Below, in pieces: positions 19,371 through 34,639 of a stretch of DNA of 64,000 nt. The DNA comes from Yoonia vestfoldensis (GTDB taxonomy: Bacteria > Pseudomonadota > Alphaproteobacteria > Rhodobacterales > Rhodobacteraceae). Under the pieces are notes generated by a model. It was not told where the DNA came from and made no database searches. It saw only the letters and a program-made list of their open reading frames with translations. The translations under genes and the position numbers were made by a program. Numbering within the stretch: position 1 is the stretch's first letter; each line of letters starts with the position of its first letter. The stretch covers positions 3,550,001-3,614,000 of the forward strand of contig NZ_CP021431.1 in assembly GCF_002158905.1 (NCBI RefSeq), given 5' to 3'.

Positions 19371-19829
19371 ATGAAAAACCTGATGATGCTGGCCGCGCTG
19401 CTGCTGCCGACCGCGCTGTTTGCGCATGATTACACCCTTGGTGGCTTGCAGATCATTCACCCCGCCGCCGGGGTAACGGCGCCCACGGCGCAGGCGGGTG
19501 CGGGATATTTCCAGATCGTGAACAAGGGCAGCCAGCCTGACCGGCTGATCGGGGTGACGGCCGATTTCCCGCGCGTGATGATCCACACCACCCAGATGGA
19601 TGGCGATATCGCGCGGATGGTGCATCTTGATGCGGTCGATATTCCCGCAGGCGAAACCGTGACCTTTGCGCCGGGTGGATTGCATGTGATGTTCATGGGG
19701 CTGAACGGCGATCCATTCGCGCTGGGCGAAACCTTTGACGCGGTGCTGATCTTTGAAAACGCGGGCGAAATCCCCGTCGTGTTCTATGTCGAAGAGATCA
19801 GCGACCTGACCGACCACAGCCATCACTGA
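19371..19829 (+). CDS. PCuAC-family periplasmic copper chaperone
   Basis: A 152-residue exported protein. Residues 1-18 form a signal peptide ending near LFAHD. The copper site of the family (H-M...H-M) is visible as HTTQM (about 67-71), ARMVHL (78-83) and GGLHVMFM (102-109), and the C-terminus ends in a His-rich DHSHH. PCuAC proteins deliver Cu(I) to cytochrome oxidases. GGAG six bases before the ATG supports the start. It follows regA by 55 bases, in the place where Rhodobacter species carry the SCO-type gene senC/prrC next to regA. Its stop overlaps the ppsR stop by 7 bases. Confidence 0.9.
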   Translation: MKNLMMLAALLLPTALFAHDYTLGGLQIIHPAAGVTAPTAQAGAGYFQIVNKGSQPDRLIGVTADFPRVMIHTTQMDGDIARMVHLDAVDIPAGETVTFAPGGLHVMFMGLNGDPFALGETFDAVLIFENAGEIPVVFYVEEISDLTDHSHH

Positions 19830-21250
19830 TTATCGTCGGGGTCCCGGATCAGCAGATCGAACTTGCGCAGTTTGACATAAAGCGACTGGCGCGACAGGCC
19901 GAGCATTTCTGCCGCCGCGACGCGGTTGTTCATGGTCAGCGCCACCGCTGTTTCGATACACATCTTTTCGACGACATTGGTGGTTTCGGCGACGATTTCC
20001 TTCAGCGTGGCACTGCCCACCAGCTCGACCACTGACCGCATGCTTTCGTCATTGCTGGGCAGCATCGCGCCACGGCTGGTGTCGGCATGGTTGGAATCGC
20101 GCATCACGAAGGCAAAGACCGAATGGCTGCCCGCATGCAGCTTGGTGACGGAAATCTCAACCGAGCGGGGGCTGCCATATTGCCCGGCGATCCGTGTCGC
20201 GTAAATCCGCATCCGGCCTGCGCGGGTGGCGTTTTCGGTCATGACCTTCAGATCAACGCTGCCGCGTTGCAGGTAATCGGCAAGGCTGCGGCCGCGCACA
20301 TTGATGTCATGGGCCACGTCGATCAGGTCCAGAAACGCATCATTGGCGGATAGGACATCGCCGTTTTCAGACGCGAAAACAATCGCTTCGGGTCCGCTAA
20401 GGTAAAGATCCTGCATATTGCGTGCAAGGTTATCCGCCTTAAGACCGCTATCATCATCCGGCACGATGCGGCACAGCAAGATACGTTCGCCCGCCGCGCG
20501 AAACAGCGTCGGCGCCAGCTGCACCAGCTTGGATTTGCCGCGCAATTCGATCTTCATACCATCCGCGCGTTCCGAAATCGCCAGCGTCGTCAACGCCTCG
20601 ACCAGATCGCCGCGTTTGCGGGTTTCGAAACAGCTCATCAGCGGGTTACCGATCAGATCATCGCGCGAGCGGTCCAGCAAAGTCGTGGCGGCGGCATTGG
20701 CCTCGGTGATCTCGCCGCTTTGGACCGAGACGAACAGAACAGGTTCGGCCATACTGCCCAGCAAGACGCGGAACCGGGTGTCGAATTCGCGCTGCACCTC
20801 GTAATCGCGTTCCAGTGCCAGCTGGGCCTTGATCAATTGCTGCTGCATCTCGGAAATCGCGCGCAGGTCGCGGCCCAGCATCAACACGGCACCATCAGGC
20901 GCGATACGGTGAAAACTGTAGCGAACCGGCGAATCCCAATCGCTGACCTCGCGCGAATGGTTCAATTCGACCGGGCGGACATCACTGTCCCCGGCCAGAA
21001 ACGCTGCCAGGCGACTTTCGAATTTCGGCAGGCTTTCAACAGCCAGCGAGTCGCGGATATCCTTGCCTTCCCAATGTTCAAGCACCAGAAAAGAGGGATG
21101 GTTCGGGTTGACGATTACCGACAGAACCTTGCATTCATCGGAAATCACGATGGCCAGATCGGCCACATCGGCGATGATATCGCCCAGAATTTCGGGGGCG
21201 ATCAGCGGGATCGCACCACTTTTCCAGAATTTCGCACCACGCGAGGTCAT
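19823..21250 (-). CDS. ppsR: PpsR/CrtJ transcriptional repressor of photosynthesis genes
   Basis: A 475-residue regulator with PAS domains and a C-terminal Fis-type helix-turn-helix (NNRVAAAEMLGLSRQSLYVKLRKF, split here as residues about 441-464). The Q-linker after the first PAS is at SEMQQQLIKAQLALERDYE. The two redox cysteines of the family are conserved: Cys260 (GERILLC) and Cys431 (EKMCIETA), aligning with Cys251 and Cys424 of Rhodobacter sphaeroides PpsR. It represses bch and crt genes by binding TGT-N12-ACA pairs, which are present in this window. AAGGGA seven bases before 21250 fixes the start. It is the second gene of the ppaA-ppsR operon. Confidence 0.96.
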   Translation of the reverse strand: MTSRGAKFWKSGAIPLIAPEILGDIIADVADLAIVISDECKVLSVIVNPNHPSFLVLEHWEGKDIRDSLAVESLPKFESRLAAFLAGDSDVRPVELNHSREVSDWDSPVRYSFHRIAPDGAVLMLGRDLRAISEMQQQLIKAQLALERDYEVQREFDTRFRVLLGSMAEPVLFVSVQSGEITEANAAATTLLDRSRDDLIGNPLMSCFETRKRGDLVEALTTLAISERADGMKIELRGKSKLVQLAPTLFRAAGERILLCRIVPDDDSGLKADNLARNMQDLYLSGPEAIVFASENGDVLSANDAFLDLIDVAHDINVRGRSLADYLQRGSVDLKVMTENATRAGRMRIYATRIAGQYGSPRSVEISVTKLHAGSHSVFAFVMRDSNHADTSRGAMLPSNDESMRSVVELVGSATLKEIVAETTNVVEKMCIETAVALTMNNRVAAAEMLGLSRQSLYVKLRKFDLLIRDPDDNQ

Positions 21251-21285
21251 GGCAAGTTCCCTTTGGGCAACATCTTCGGCACGAC

Positions 21286-22086
21286 CTAAACCTCGCGCGG
21301 TTGCGGCGCGATGGTCAGATATTTGGTAGTCAGGCCGCACAGCTCTAACGCCTCGCTCGGCACATTTGTTGCATGGTCCGCACCCGTCAAAGCCGTCACA
21401 TCATTATGGTTTTCGACCTCAAGGACGGTTCCGCCTATCACGATAGGCATCGGTGTCTTGGACGAACTACGGACGAGGTAGACAATGCGTCGCAGCGATT
21501 CAAGGCTTTCGCCCGAGGATGCCGAAATGAACACGGCATCATAGCTGGTCTTGGCTAGTTTTTGTGCAAGCTCTTGCGGCTCTGCCCCCAGCATCAGCCG
21601 GACGGACAGCCCTTTGCGGCGCAGCTGGCCGCTCAGCACCATGGCGCCCAATGTGTGATAGACGTCCTGTCCGACGATCAGCATGATCGAAGGCGCTGCC
21701 GGGTTCGCTGATTGATCGCCGGCCCATTCGGGGCCAAGTTCGCGCAGCATCGCCTGCAACCGCGACACGCCGATCGTCACGGCCGCAAAGCTCAGCCCGT
21801 CCGAACACCAATCATCGCCAAGGTCGCGCGCCAGCTGCGGAATATAGAAATCGGCGATATCGTCGCGGGCGATCCCGGCCGTGATCGCATCTTGCAGCAC
21901 ATGGGTGCAGGCATCACGGTTCACCGCCAGAACGGCGGCGCGCATTGCGGCGATCACTTGCTTGTCCAGCTGTCGGGTAGAAAACGGCACCAGAGTCAGC
22001 CCCGCGGCGGCGGCCTGTGTGATAGAGTCCGGAGGCAGGCGAGGCGTCTTTCCCGCCATGACGTCTATGTTCCGGCGATCGCCCAT
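21286..22086 (-). CDS. ppaA: PpaA/AerR, cobalamin-binding modulator of PpsR
   Basis: A 266-residue B12-binding regulator. The helical cap runs through IADFYIPQLARDLGDDWCSDGLSFA (in pieces, about 80-105), with the W-rich element that contacts the cofactor. The Rossmann-like half begins with SIMLIVGQDVYHTLGAMVL and ends near IVIGGTVL. In Rhodobacter AerR/PpaA antagonises or modifies CrtJ/PpsR in response to light through cobalamin. The start at 22086 follows AGGAG with a 5-base gap; a longer in-frame start at 22125 has no site. It is divergent from bchF and co-directional with ppsR, 35 bases upstream of it. Confidence 0.93.
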   Translation of the reverse strand: MGDRRNIDVMAGKTPRLPPDSITQAAAAGLTLVPFSTRQLDKQVIAAMRAAVLAVNRDACTHVLQDAITAGIARDDIADFYIPQLARDLGDDWCSDGLSFAAVTIGVSRLQAMLRELGPEWAGDQSANPAAPSIMLIVGQDVYHTLGAMVLSGQLRRKGLSVRLMLGAEPQELAQKLAKTSYDAVFISASSGESLESLRRIVYLVRSSSKTPMPIVIGGTVLEVENHNDVTALTGADHATNVPSEALELCGLTTKYLTIAPQPREV

Positions 22087-22126
22087 ACCCGCTCCTGACC
22101 TTTGACCCGCATCAGCGCGCGTCAAC

Positions 22127-22165
22127 AGTATATCACATTCTCAGCGCTCTGGGGCATAATGTCAA
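22127..22165 (-). promoter_or_regulatory. ppaA-ppsR promoter
   Basis: On the reverse strand a perfect -35 TTGACA (22165-22160) is followed after 17 bases by GAGAAT (22142-22137, four of six consensus bases). A second -10-like TATACT lies at 22132-22127. The -35 is the left arm of the PpsR palindrome at 22160-22177, so bound PpsR should block this promoter. The start codon of ppaA lies about 45 bases further downstream. Confidence 0.6.
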
Positions 22166-22177
22166 AGTAAATTGACA
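22160..22177. promoter_or_regulatory. PpsR/CrtJ operator 1 (ppaA side)
   Basis: TGTCAAAGTAAATTGACA is a perfect TGT-N12-ACA match, with six-base arms TGTCAA and TTGACA that are exact inverted repeats. This is the established PpsR/CrtJ recognition pattern. It overlaps the -35 element of the divergent ppaA promoter. Confidence 0.85.
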
Positions 22178-22260
22178 CAATCCCAAACCAGCCCCCGATT
22201 TGATTGGCTAATAGACTGATTTATTAGACATAATATGCCGTTTCAGGGGCGGTGCGGCGA

Positions 22261-22290
22261 ACTTACACATGCTGGAATATAGGTGTAAGT
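22261..22290. repeat. Eight-base inverted repeat next to PpsR operator 2
   Basis: ACTTACAC (22261-22268) and GTGTAAGT (22283-22290) are perfect inverted arms separated by 14 bases. The right arm overlaps the left half of operator 2. The left arm supplies an ACA half-site, so a second, degenerate PpsR site may lie at 22250-22267. It may be a cooperative half-site or the site of another regulator. Confidence 0.5.
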
Positions 22291-22301
22291 TAAAGTTGAC
22301 A
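22284..22301. promoter_or_regulatory. PpsR/CrtJ operator 2 (bchF side)
   Basis: TGTAAGTTAAAGTTGACA fits TGT-N12-ACA. It differs at a single base from the reverse complement of the operator between crtA and crtI (42736-42753). Its right arm TTGACA is also the -35 element of the bchF promoter, the usual repression geometry. Confidence 0.85.
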
Positions 22302-22325
22302 CATGCCACGGATCGCCCTTAATCT
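22296..22325 (+). promoter_or_regulatory. bchF operon promoter
   Basis: A perfect -35 TTGACA (22296-22301) is followed by an AT-richer segment with TTAATC (22319-22324, 17-base spacer) or TAATCT (22320-22325, 18-base spacer) as a weak -10. The weak -10 fits activator-dependent transcription, for instance by RegA. The start codon of bchF follows about 26 bases later with a GGGAGG ribosome-binding site. Confidence 0.55.
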
Positions 22326-22351
22326 GGGCATAGTCAGTATCGGGAGGCCCC

Positions 22352-24141
<1,790 letters not shown>

Positions 24142-24148
24142 CCCTCCC

Positions 24149-24195
24149 CCTCTTCCGAGCCCAAATATCCCGGGGTCCGGGGCAGCGCCCCGGGA
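24149..24195 (-). repeat. Dispersed stem-loop repeat, copy 1 (bchN-bchB spacer)
   Basis: Read on the reverse strand, this carries the GGGATATTTGGGCTCGGAAG core shared with copies at 25515-25569 and 35765-35833. Next to it is a GC-rich hairpin built from CCGGGG and CCCCGG arms (24170-24195). Such elements are common between genes in Rhodobacteraceae. Here it could fold in the mRNA and affect the ratio of BchN to BchB, which is inference. Confidence 0.65.
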
Positions 24196-24202
24196 CAGCG
24201 CT

Positions 24203-25742
24203 ATGAAACTGACCGTCTGGACATATGAAGGCCCGCCCCATGTCGGCGCGATGCGCGTCGCCACGGCGATGAAGGGTCTGCATTACGTCCTGCATGCGCC
24301 GCAAGGCGATACTTATGCGGACCTTTTGTTCACCATGATCGAACGGCGCAACCACCGCCCGCCGGTCAGCTATACTACCTTTCAGGCGCGCGATCTGGGC
24401 GCCGATACAGCCAGCTTGTTCAAGAAATCCTGTCAGGATGCCGTCGACCGGTTCCAGCCCGAGGCGATCATCGTCGGTGCATCCTGCACCGCGGAACTGA
24501 TTCAGGATGATCCCGCAGGCCTGTCGGAAACGATGGGCCTGTCGATCCCCGTCATCCCGCTGGAATTGCCCAGCTATAGCCGCAAGGAAAACTTCGGCGC
24601 GGATGAGACGTTTTACCAGATCGTCAAGGCGCTGGCCAAGCCGCAGGACCGCTCTGCGCGGGTGACCTGCAATATCCTTGGGCCAACAGCGCTTGGTTTC
24701 CGCGCCCGCGACGATGTGGAAGAATTGACAGGGTTGCTGTCCGACCTGGGCGTGCAGGTGAATGTCGTGGCCCCCCTGGGTGCGACGCCAAGCGACATCG
24801 CCCGCCTGCCCGCCGCGCATTTCAACGTGCTGTTGTCCCCCGAAACGGGTGAAGCCGCCGCGCGCTGGCTGGAAAAGACCCATCACCAGCCATTTACGAA
24901 AATCGTCCCCATCGGCGTCGGTGCCACCCGCGATTTCATTGCCGAGGTGGGCGACATCATCGGCAAACCGGTGTTGATCGACGAAAGCCGCCTGCGCCTG
25001 CCCTGGTGGTCGCGGTCGGTGGACAGCACCTATCTGACCGGCAAACGCGTGTTCATCTTTGGCGATGGCACCCATGTCGCAGCCCACGCCCGCATCGCCC
25101 GCGATGAAATGGGCTTCGAGGTGGTCGGGCTAGGCTGCTACAACCGCGAAATGGCGCGGCCTGTGCGGGCATTGGCCAAGGCCTATGGCGTAGAGGCGCT
25201 CATCACCGATGATTACCTCGAGGTCGAGGCCGCGATCGAGGCGCTTTCCCCCGAAATGATCCTGGGCACCCAGATGGAACGCCATATCGGCAAGCGTCTG
25301 GGCATCCCCTGCGCGGTGATCTCTGCGCCGGTCCATGTGCAGGATTTCCCCGCCCGCTATTCCCCTCAGGTCGGGTTTGAAGGTGCCAATGTCATCTTTG
25401 ACACGCTGATCCATCCGCTGGTCATGGGTCTGGAAGAACATCTGCTGACCATGTTCCGCGATGATTTCGAATTCCACGATGATGCCGGTCCCAGCCATCA
25501 CGGTGGACATGCCCGAATTTCAGAAAATTCGGGTGCCTCCGGCGGGGATATTTCTGCTCGGAAGATGATCGAAGAGCCTGTGATCGCGGGCAATGTCATC
25601 TGGCTGGCCGATGCGGAAAAAGAGCTGAAGAAGATCCCCTTTTTCGTGCGCGGCAAGGCGCGGCGCAATACCGAAACCTATGCCAGCCAAAAGGGTCTGC
25701 ACCAGATCAGCCTTGATACGCTTTACGAGGCAAAGGCCCATT

Positions 25743-25753
<11 letters not shown>
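24203..25753 (+). CDS. bchB: BchB, dark-operative protochlorophyllide reductase subunit B
   Basis: A 516-residue partner of BchN. Asp36 (APQGD), the unusual aspartate ligand of the NB cluster, is in place. The C-terminal domain [17 protein letters not shown] (about 475-491) is the substrate-contacting tail of the family. The start at 24203 ([15 protein letters not shown]) is the family N-terminus; the frame is open further upstream inside bchN. Residues about 438-456, between the catalytic body and the tail, are encoded by a copy of the dispersed repeat seen elsewhere in the window. The last four codons overlap the start of bchH. Confidence 0.96.
25515..25569 (+). repeat. Dispersed stem-loop repeat, copy 2 (inside bchB)
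   Basis: An AT-rich inverted repeat GAATTT/AAATTC (25515-25530) is followed by GCCTCCGGCGGGGATATTT and GCTCGGAAGATGA. The order and core equal copy 3 at 35765-35833, and the core equals copy 1. It is read in frame as part of BchB, in the linker before the C-terminal domain, a region that varies in the family. Confidence 0.65.
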
Positions 25754-30907
<5,154 letters not shown>

Positions 30908-30911
<4 letters not shown>

Positions 30912-32338
30912 TTTTCAAAGCGTCATCACTCAAGCGGATTTCTGTCAACCTCTTGCCGTTCAGCGATGCGGTCAGCGATGACCTGCCGCTGCGCCAATTG
31001 TTGCGGCTGTCGCTGTTTCAGGTCTCGGTCGGGATGGCGGCGGTGATGCTGCTGGGCACGCTGAACCGGGTGATGATCGTGGAATTGAACATCGCCTCTA
31101 CCCTTGTGGCGATGATGATCGCGATCCCGGTACTGGTGGCCCCGTTCCGTGCGCTGGTGGGGTTCAAATCGGATAATTACCGCTCTGCCATTGGATGGAA
31201 GCGGATACCCTATCTGTGGTTCGGGACGATGTGGCAATTCGGCGGTCTGGCGATCATGCCGATGGCGCTGTTGGTGCTGTCGGGCGACCGGGCGCTGGAT
31301 ATCCCCTGGGCGGGCTATGTCGGTGCGGGGCTGGCGTTTCTGCTGACCGGGATCGGGATGCATATGACGCAGACCGCCGGTCTGGCGCTGGCCGCCGACC
31401 GCGCGACCGAGCAAACACGGCCCAAGGTCGTCGCCCTGCTATATGTCATGAACCTTGTGGGCATGGCGGTAGCGGCCATCATCATCGGTGCGCTGCTGCG
31501 TGATTACAGCGCCTTGCGGCTGGTGCAGGTCGTGCAGGGCACGGCCGTTGTGACGCTGCTTTTGAACCTGATTGCCTTGTGGAAACAGGAACGCGTCGCG
31601 CCGATGACCAAGGCGCAGCGCGCGGCCCCCGGCCCCACTTTCCGCGAAGCCTGGCACGATCTGGCCAAGGGCGGCGATGCGGGGCGGCTGCTGGCGGTGG
31701 TGTTCCTTGGGACGATGGCGTTCAACATGCAGGATGTGCTGCTGGAACCTTACGGCGGCGAAATCCTTGGCCTGTCGGTATCGGCAACCACGCTGCTGAC
31801 CGCGATGTGGGCCTGCGGCGCGCTGATCGGTTTCGCCGTGGCGGCCCGCTGGCTGGCGCGCGGCGATGATCCGTTCCGCATGTGCGCGCGCGGCTTGCTG
31901 GCGGGTGTCGTCGCCTTCTGCGCGGTGATTTTCGCGGCCCCAATCGGGTCGTCTTTGCTGTTCTATCTGGGCGCAGGGCTGATCGGCTTCGGGTCGGGCC
32001 TTTTCGGCGTGTCCACGCTGACCGCCGCCATGACCATGCCGACCATCGGTCGCGCCGGTCGGGGCCTTGCCCTTGGTGCCTGGGGGGCTGCGCAAGCCAC
32101 CGGTGCGGGGCTGTCCATCTTTATCGGGGGCACTTTGCGTGACCTTGTAAACCACGCCGCTGGGAACGGCATCTTGGGAGAGGCGCTCGCCACGCCTGCC
32201 ACGGGGTATTCGGTGGTCTATCACACCGAAATCGCCCTTTTGTTCATCACATTGATCGTGCTGGGGCCGCTTGTGCGGCTGCGGGCGATAACACAACGGG
32301 GGTCTGCCAAGCTGGAATTGGCCGATTTCCCGACCTGA
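30908..32338 (+). CDS. lhaA: LhaA, PucC-family light-harvesting complex assembly factor
   Basis: A 476-residue polytopic membrane protein with about 12 hydrophobic segments, related to the MFS-like PucC/LhaA/Bch2 family that assists light-harvesting 1 assembly. Recognisable blocks are VAPFRALVGFKSDNYRSAIGWKRIPYLWFGT (in pieces, about 79-109) and ALAADRATEQTRPKVVALLY. It lies directly upstream of puhA, as in nearly all purple bacteria, and overlaps bchM by 4 bases. Confidence 0.95.
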
Positions 32339-32356
32339 TCCCGAAAGGACCACAAC

Positions 32357-33130
32357 ATGGTTGGAACTACATTCTTTGGCAACTTCGATCTGGCGAGCGC
32401 AGCAATCTGGCTTTTCTGGATCTTCTTTGCAGGGCTGATCTATTACCTGCAAACCGAAAACATGCGCGAAGGCTATCCGCTTCTGGACGAAGAAGGAAAG
32501 CCAGCCCCGAACCAGGGTCCGTTCCCGGTCCCGTCCGACAAGACGTTCCATCTGCGCGATGGGCGCGGTGAACTGGCCCTGCCAAGCGGGCAGCGCGGTG
32601 ATCGTGACGATCTGGCGCTGGCGCAATCGTCGCGCGCGGCGGGGTCGCCCTATATTCCGACCGGCGATCCGATGCTGGATGGCGTCGGTCCGGCGTCCTG
32701 GGCGCCACGGCGTGACGCGCCAGAGCTGGATGCGCATGGCCATGTCAAGATCAAGCCGATGTCGCAACTGCCCGATTTCATCCTCTCTGCAGGCACCGAT
32801 CCGCGCGGCAAGGTCGTCGTCGGCGGTGATGGCGAGGTTGTGGGCCGTGTGACCGATATGTGGGTGGATGTGCCGGAATCGCTGGTGCGTTTCCTGACCG
32901 TCGATCTGAACCCCGAAGGCAGCGGCAAGACCCGGCTGATCCCGATCAACATGGCCCGGATCAAGGGCGATCGCGTCGTTGTCCGGTCGCTTTACGCGCA
33001 TAATTGGGAGGGCGTTCCCGTGACCAAGTTACCGGATGTCGTCACCCTTCTCGAGGAAGAAAAGATCATGGGCTATTACGCCGGCGGGACGCTTTATGCC
33101 TCTGCCGACCGTCTAGAGCCGCAAGTCTGA
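32357..33130 (+). CDS. puhA: PuhA, photosynthetic reaction centre H subunit
   Basis: A 257-residue protein with a single N-terminal membrane helix (about residues 11-31, AAIWLFWIFFAGLIYYLQ) followed by REGYPL and a large cytoplasmic beta-rich domain ending in YAGGTLYASADRLEPQV. It caps the L and M subunits, which are encoded elsewhere (pufLM are not in this window), and forms the proton path to QB. AAAGGA lies eight bases before the start. It begins 18 bases after lhaA. Confidence 0.97.
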   Translation: MVGTTFFGNFDLASAAIWLFWIFFAGLIYYLQTENMREGYPLLDEEGKPAPNQGPFPVPSDKTFHLRDGRGELALPSGQRGDRDDLALAQSSRAAGSPYIPTGDPMLDGVGPASWAPRRDAPELDAHGHVKIKPMSQLPDFILSAGTDPRGKVVVGGDGEVVGRVTDMWVDVPESLVRFLTVDLNPEGSGKTRLIPINMARIKGDRVVVRSLYAHNWEGVPVTKLPDVVTLLEEEKIMGYYAGGTLYASADRLEPQV

Positions 33131-33185
33131 ACCGCTACTGACCCCGGCTCGCCACCGGGGTCCGCCAACCCAAGGGAACACGACC

Positions 33186-33827
33186 ATGAGCCATGACGAT
33201 TTCGCAGTAGAACCGATCCCCGGCCTGCCCGAACAGCTGCCTGCCGATGAATATATCATCTGGCAAGGATCGCCCGACCACAAAGCGCTGGCGCGCGAAG
33301 CCTTGTCGCTGCGCTGGGTTGCGGGCTATTTCGCGCTGCTGACAATATGGCGCATCGGCGCGTCTTCGGCCGATTATCCGATGCAGATCGCGGTGATGCA
33401 TGGCTTGCCATTCGTCATCAGCGGCCTGATTGCCTGCGGGCTGCTGTATCTGGTCGCCTATGTGCAGGCGCGCGCCACGATCTATACGCTGACCAACAAG
33501 CGCGTTGCGATGCGGATCGGCGCGGCGCTGACCATGACGCTGAACCTGCCCTATACATGGATCGGCACGGCGAAACTGGACCTGCGCCCCAAAGGCACCG
33601 GCACGCTGGCCTTCGAGCTGATCGGCGACAGCCGCGTATCCTATCTGATGACATGGCCGCATATCCGGCCTTGGCACATGACCCGCACCCAGCCTGCGCT
33701 GCGCTGCATCCCCGATGCCGCCAATGTGGCCAAACTGTTTGCCGAGGCTGCGGAAACCCGCATTGCCGCGCCGCAGGTCACCCGTGTCACATCTGAAACC
33801 GGCGCTTCTGCCGTTGCAGCGGAGTAA
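33186..33827 (+). CDS. puhB: PuhB, reaction centre assembly factor
   Basis: A 213-residue protein with a soluble N-terminus, two to three membrane segments (about 42-60 and 74-95) and a PH-like domain beginning at ARATIYTLTNKRVAMRIG. In Rhodobacter PuhB is needed for reaction centre assembly. AAGGGAACACGACC precedes the ATG. It is 55 bases from puhA and is followed immediately by puhC. Confidence 0.94.
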   Translation: MSHDDFAVEPIPGLPEQLPADEYIIWQGSPDHKALAREALSLRWVAGYFALLTIWRIGASSADYPMQIAVMHGLPFVISGLIACGLLYLVAYVQARATIYTLTNKRVAMRIGAALTMTLNLPYTWIGTAKLDLRPKGTGTLAFELIGDSRVSYLMTWPHIRPWHMTRTQPALRCIPDAANVAKLFAEAAETRIAAPQVTRVTSETGASAVAAE

Positions 33828-33832
33828 AGATC

Positions 33833-34291
33833 ATGGCCCATTCGCCCAATACGATGAAACATCCCGAAAAGATCCTCGTGCCGCCTTTCGTGGCGCGGGC
33901 GATGTTCGCGCTGATGATCGCCGCCGTCGGTCTGGTCGCCTATGCCAAGATCACCGACAAGCCGCTGGTTGCCGTGGTGCAGCAGGCCCCGGTTGTGCAA
34001 ACCGTCGATGTCATCATCACCGGCAACAAAAGTGGGATCTATACGGTCACCGGTATCGATGGCACCCTGCTGGCACGGTCATCTGACGATATGGCGGGTT
34101 TTCTGGGCGTCATGGGCCGCGTGATCGACCGCGAACGCGTGGTAAACGGCATATCGGGCACGCCGCCCGTGCAGGTTTTGCGCCGCGACAATGGCAATAT
34201 CGCTATCCTTGACCCAAGCACCGGGATGGCGACGGAATTGATCGGCTATGGTGCCGATAACGTGGCAGCCTTTGCCAAGCTGCTGGATTGA
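33833..34291 (+). CDS. puhC: PuhC, photosynthetic complex assembly protein
   Basis: A 152-residue membrane-anchored protein. One N-terminal helix (about 18-37, FVARAMFALMIAAVGLVAYA) is followed by a periplasmic-type domain ending in VAAFAKLLD. PuhC assists organisation of the reaction centre-LH1 core in Rhodobacter. GGAG eight bases upstream supports the ATG, which begins 5 bases after the puhB stop. Confidence 0.92.
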   Translation: MAHSPNTMKHPEKILVPPFVARAMFALMIAAVGLVAYAKITDKPLVAVVQQAPVVQTVDVIITGNKSGIYTVTGIDGTLLARSSDDMAGFLGVMGRVIDRERVVNGISGTPPVQVLRRDNGNIAILDPSTGMATELIGYGADNVAAFAKLLD

Positions 34292-34342
34292 AACCGCGGG
34301 CAGGCTAGCCCCCTGCGCGCAAGGATGTGAAAGGGAACTCAC

Positions 34343-34639
34343 ATGGGACTATTTTTAAGAGAGACGGAAACCGCGCCTTGCACGGTGACCATTTCGCACC
34401 GGTTCGAGGAATTGTCGGCGCATGTCCGGCTGGACAATGGTGCCGTGATCTATCCGGGCGATACCGTGCAGGTGCAGGGGCCGGAAATCATGGCCGCCTT
34501 TGGGGAATTGATCGAGGAACAGCGCACCGCGATCATCACGCGCGCGTCCAAGCTCGAACAGCTCTGGACCCGCGCGACGGGTGATTTCGAATTCATGGAA
34601 TTGTGCGAATTTTCCTTTAGCGACGAGGTGCTGTCATGA
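34343..34639 (+). CDS. bciE: BciE-type small subunit of the aerobic Mg-protoporphyrin ester cyclase
   Basis: A 98-residue soluble acidic protein starting MGLFLRETETAPCTVTISHR, with a helical second half (EIMAAFGELIEEQR). It lies between puhC and acsF and overlaps acsF by 4 bases (ATGA). Alphaproteobacterial AcsF cyclases need an extra small subunit, BciE, encoded by the short gene directly beside acsF in Rhodobacter sphaeroides. Size, position and coupling fit that role. I assign it by context and recalled family features, not by alignment. Confidence 0.7.
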   Translation: MGLFLRETETAPCTVTISHRFEELSAHVRLDNGAVIYPGDTVQVQGPEIMAAFGELIEEQRTAIITRASKLEQLWTRATGDFEFMELCEFSFSDEVLS

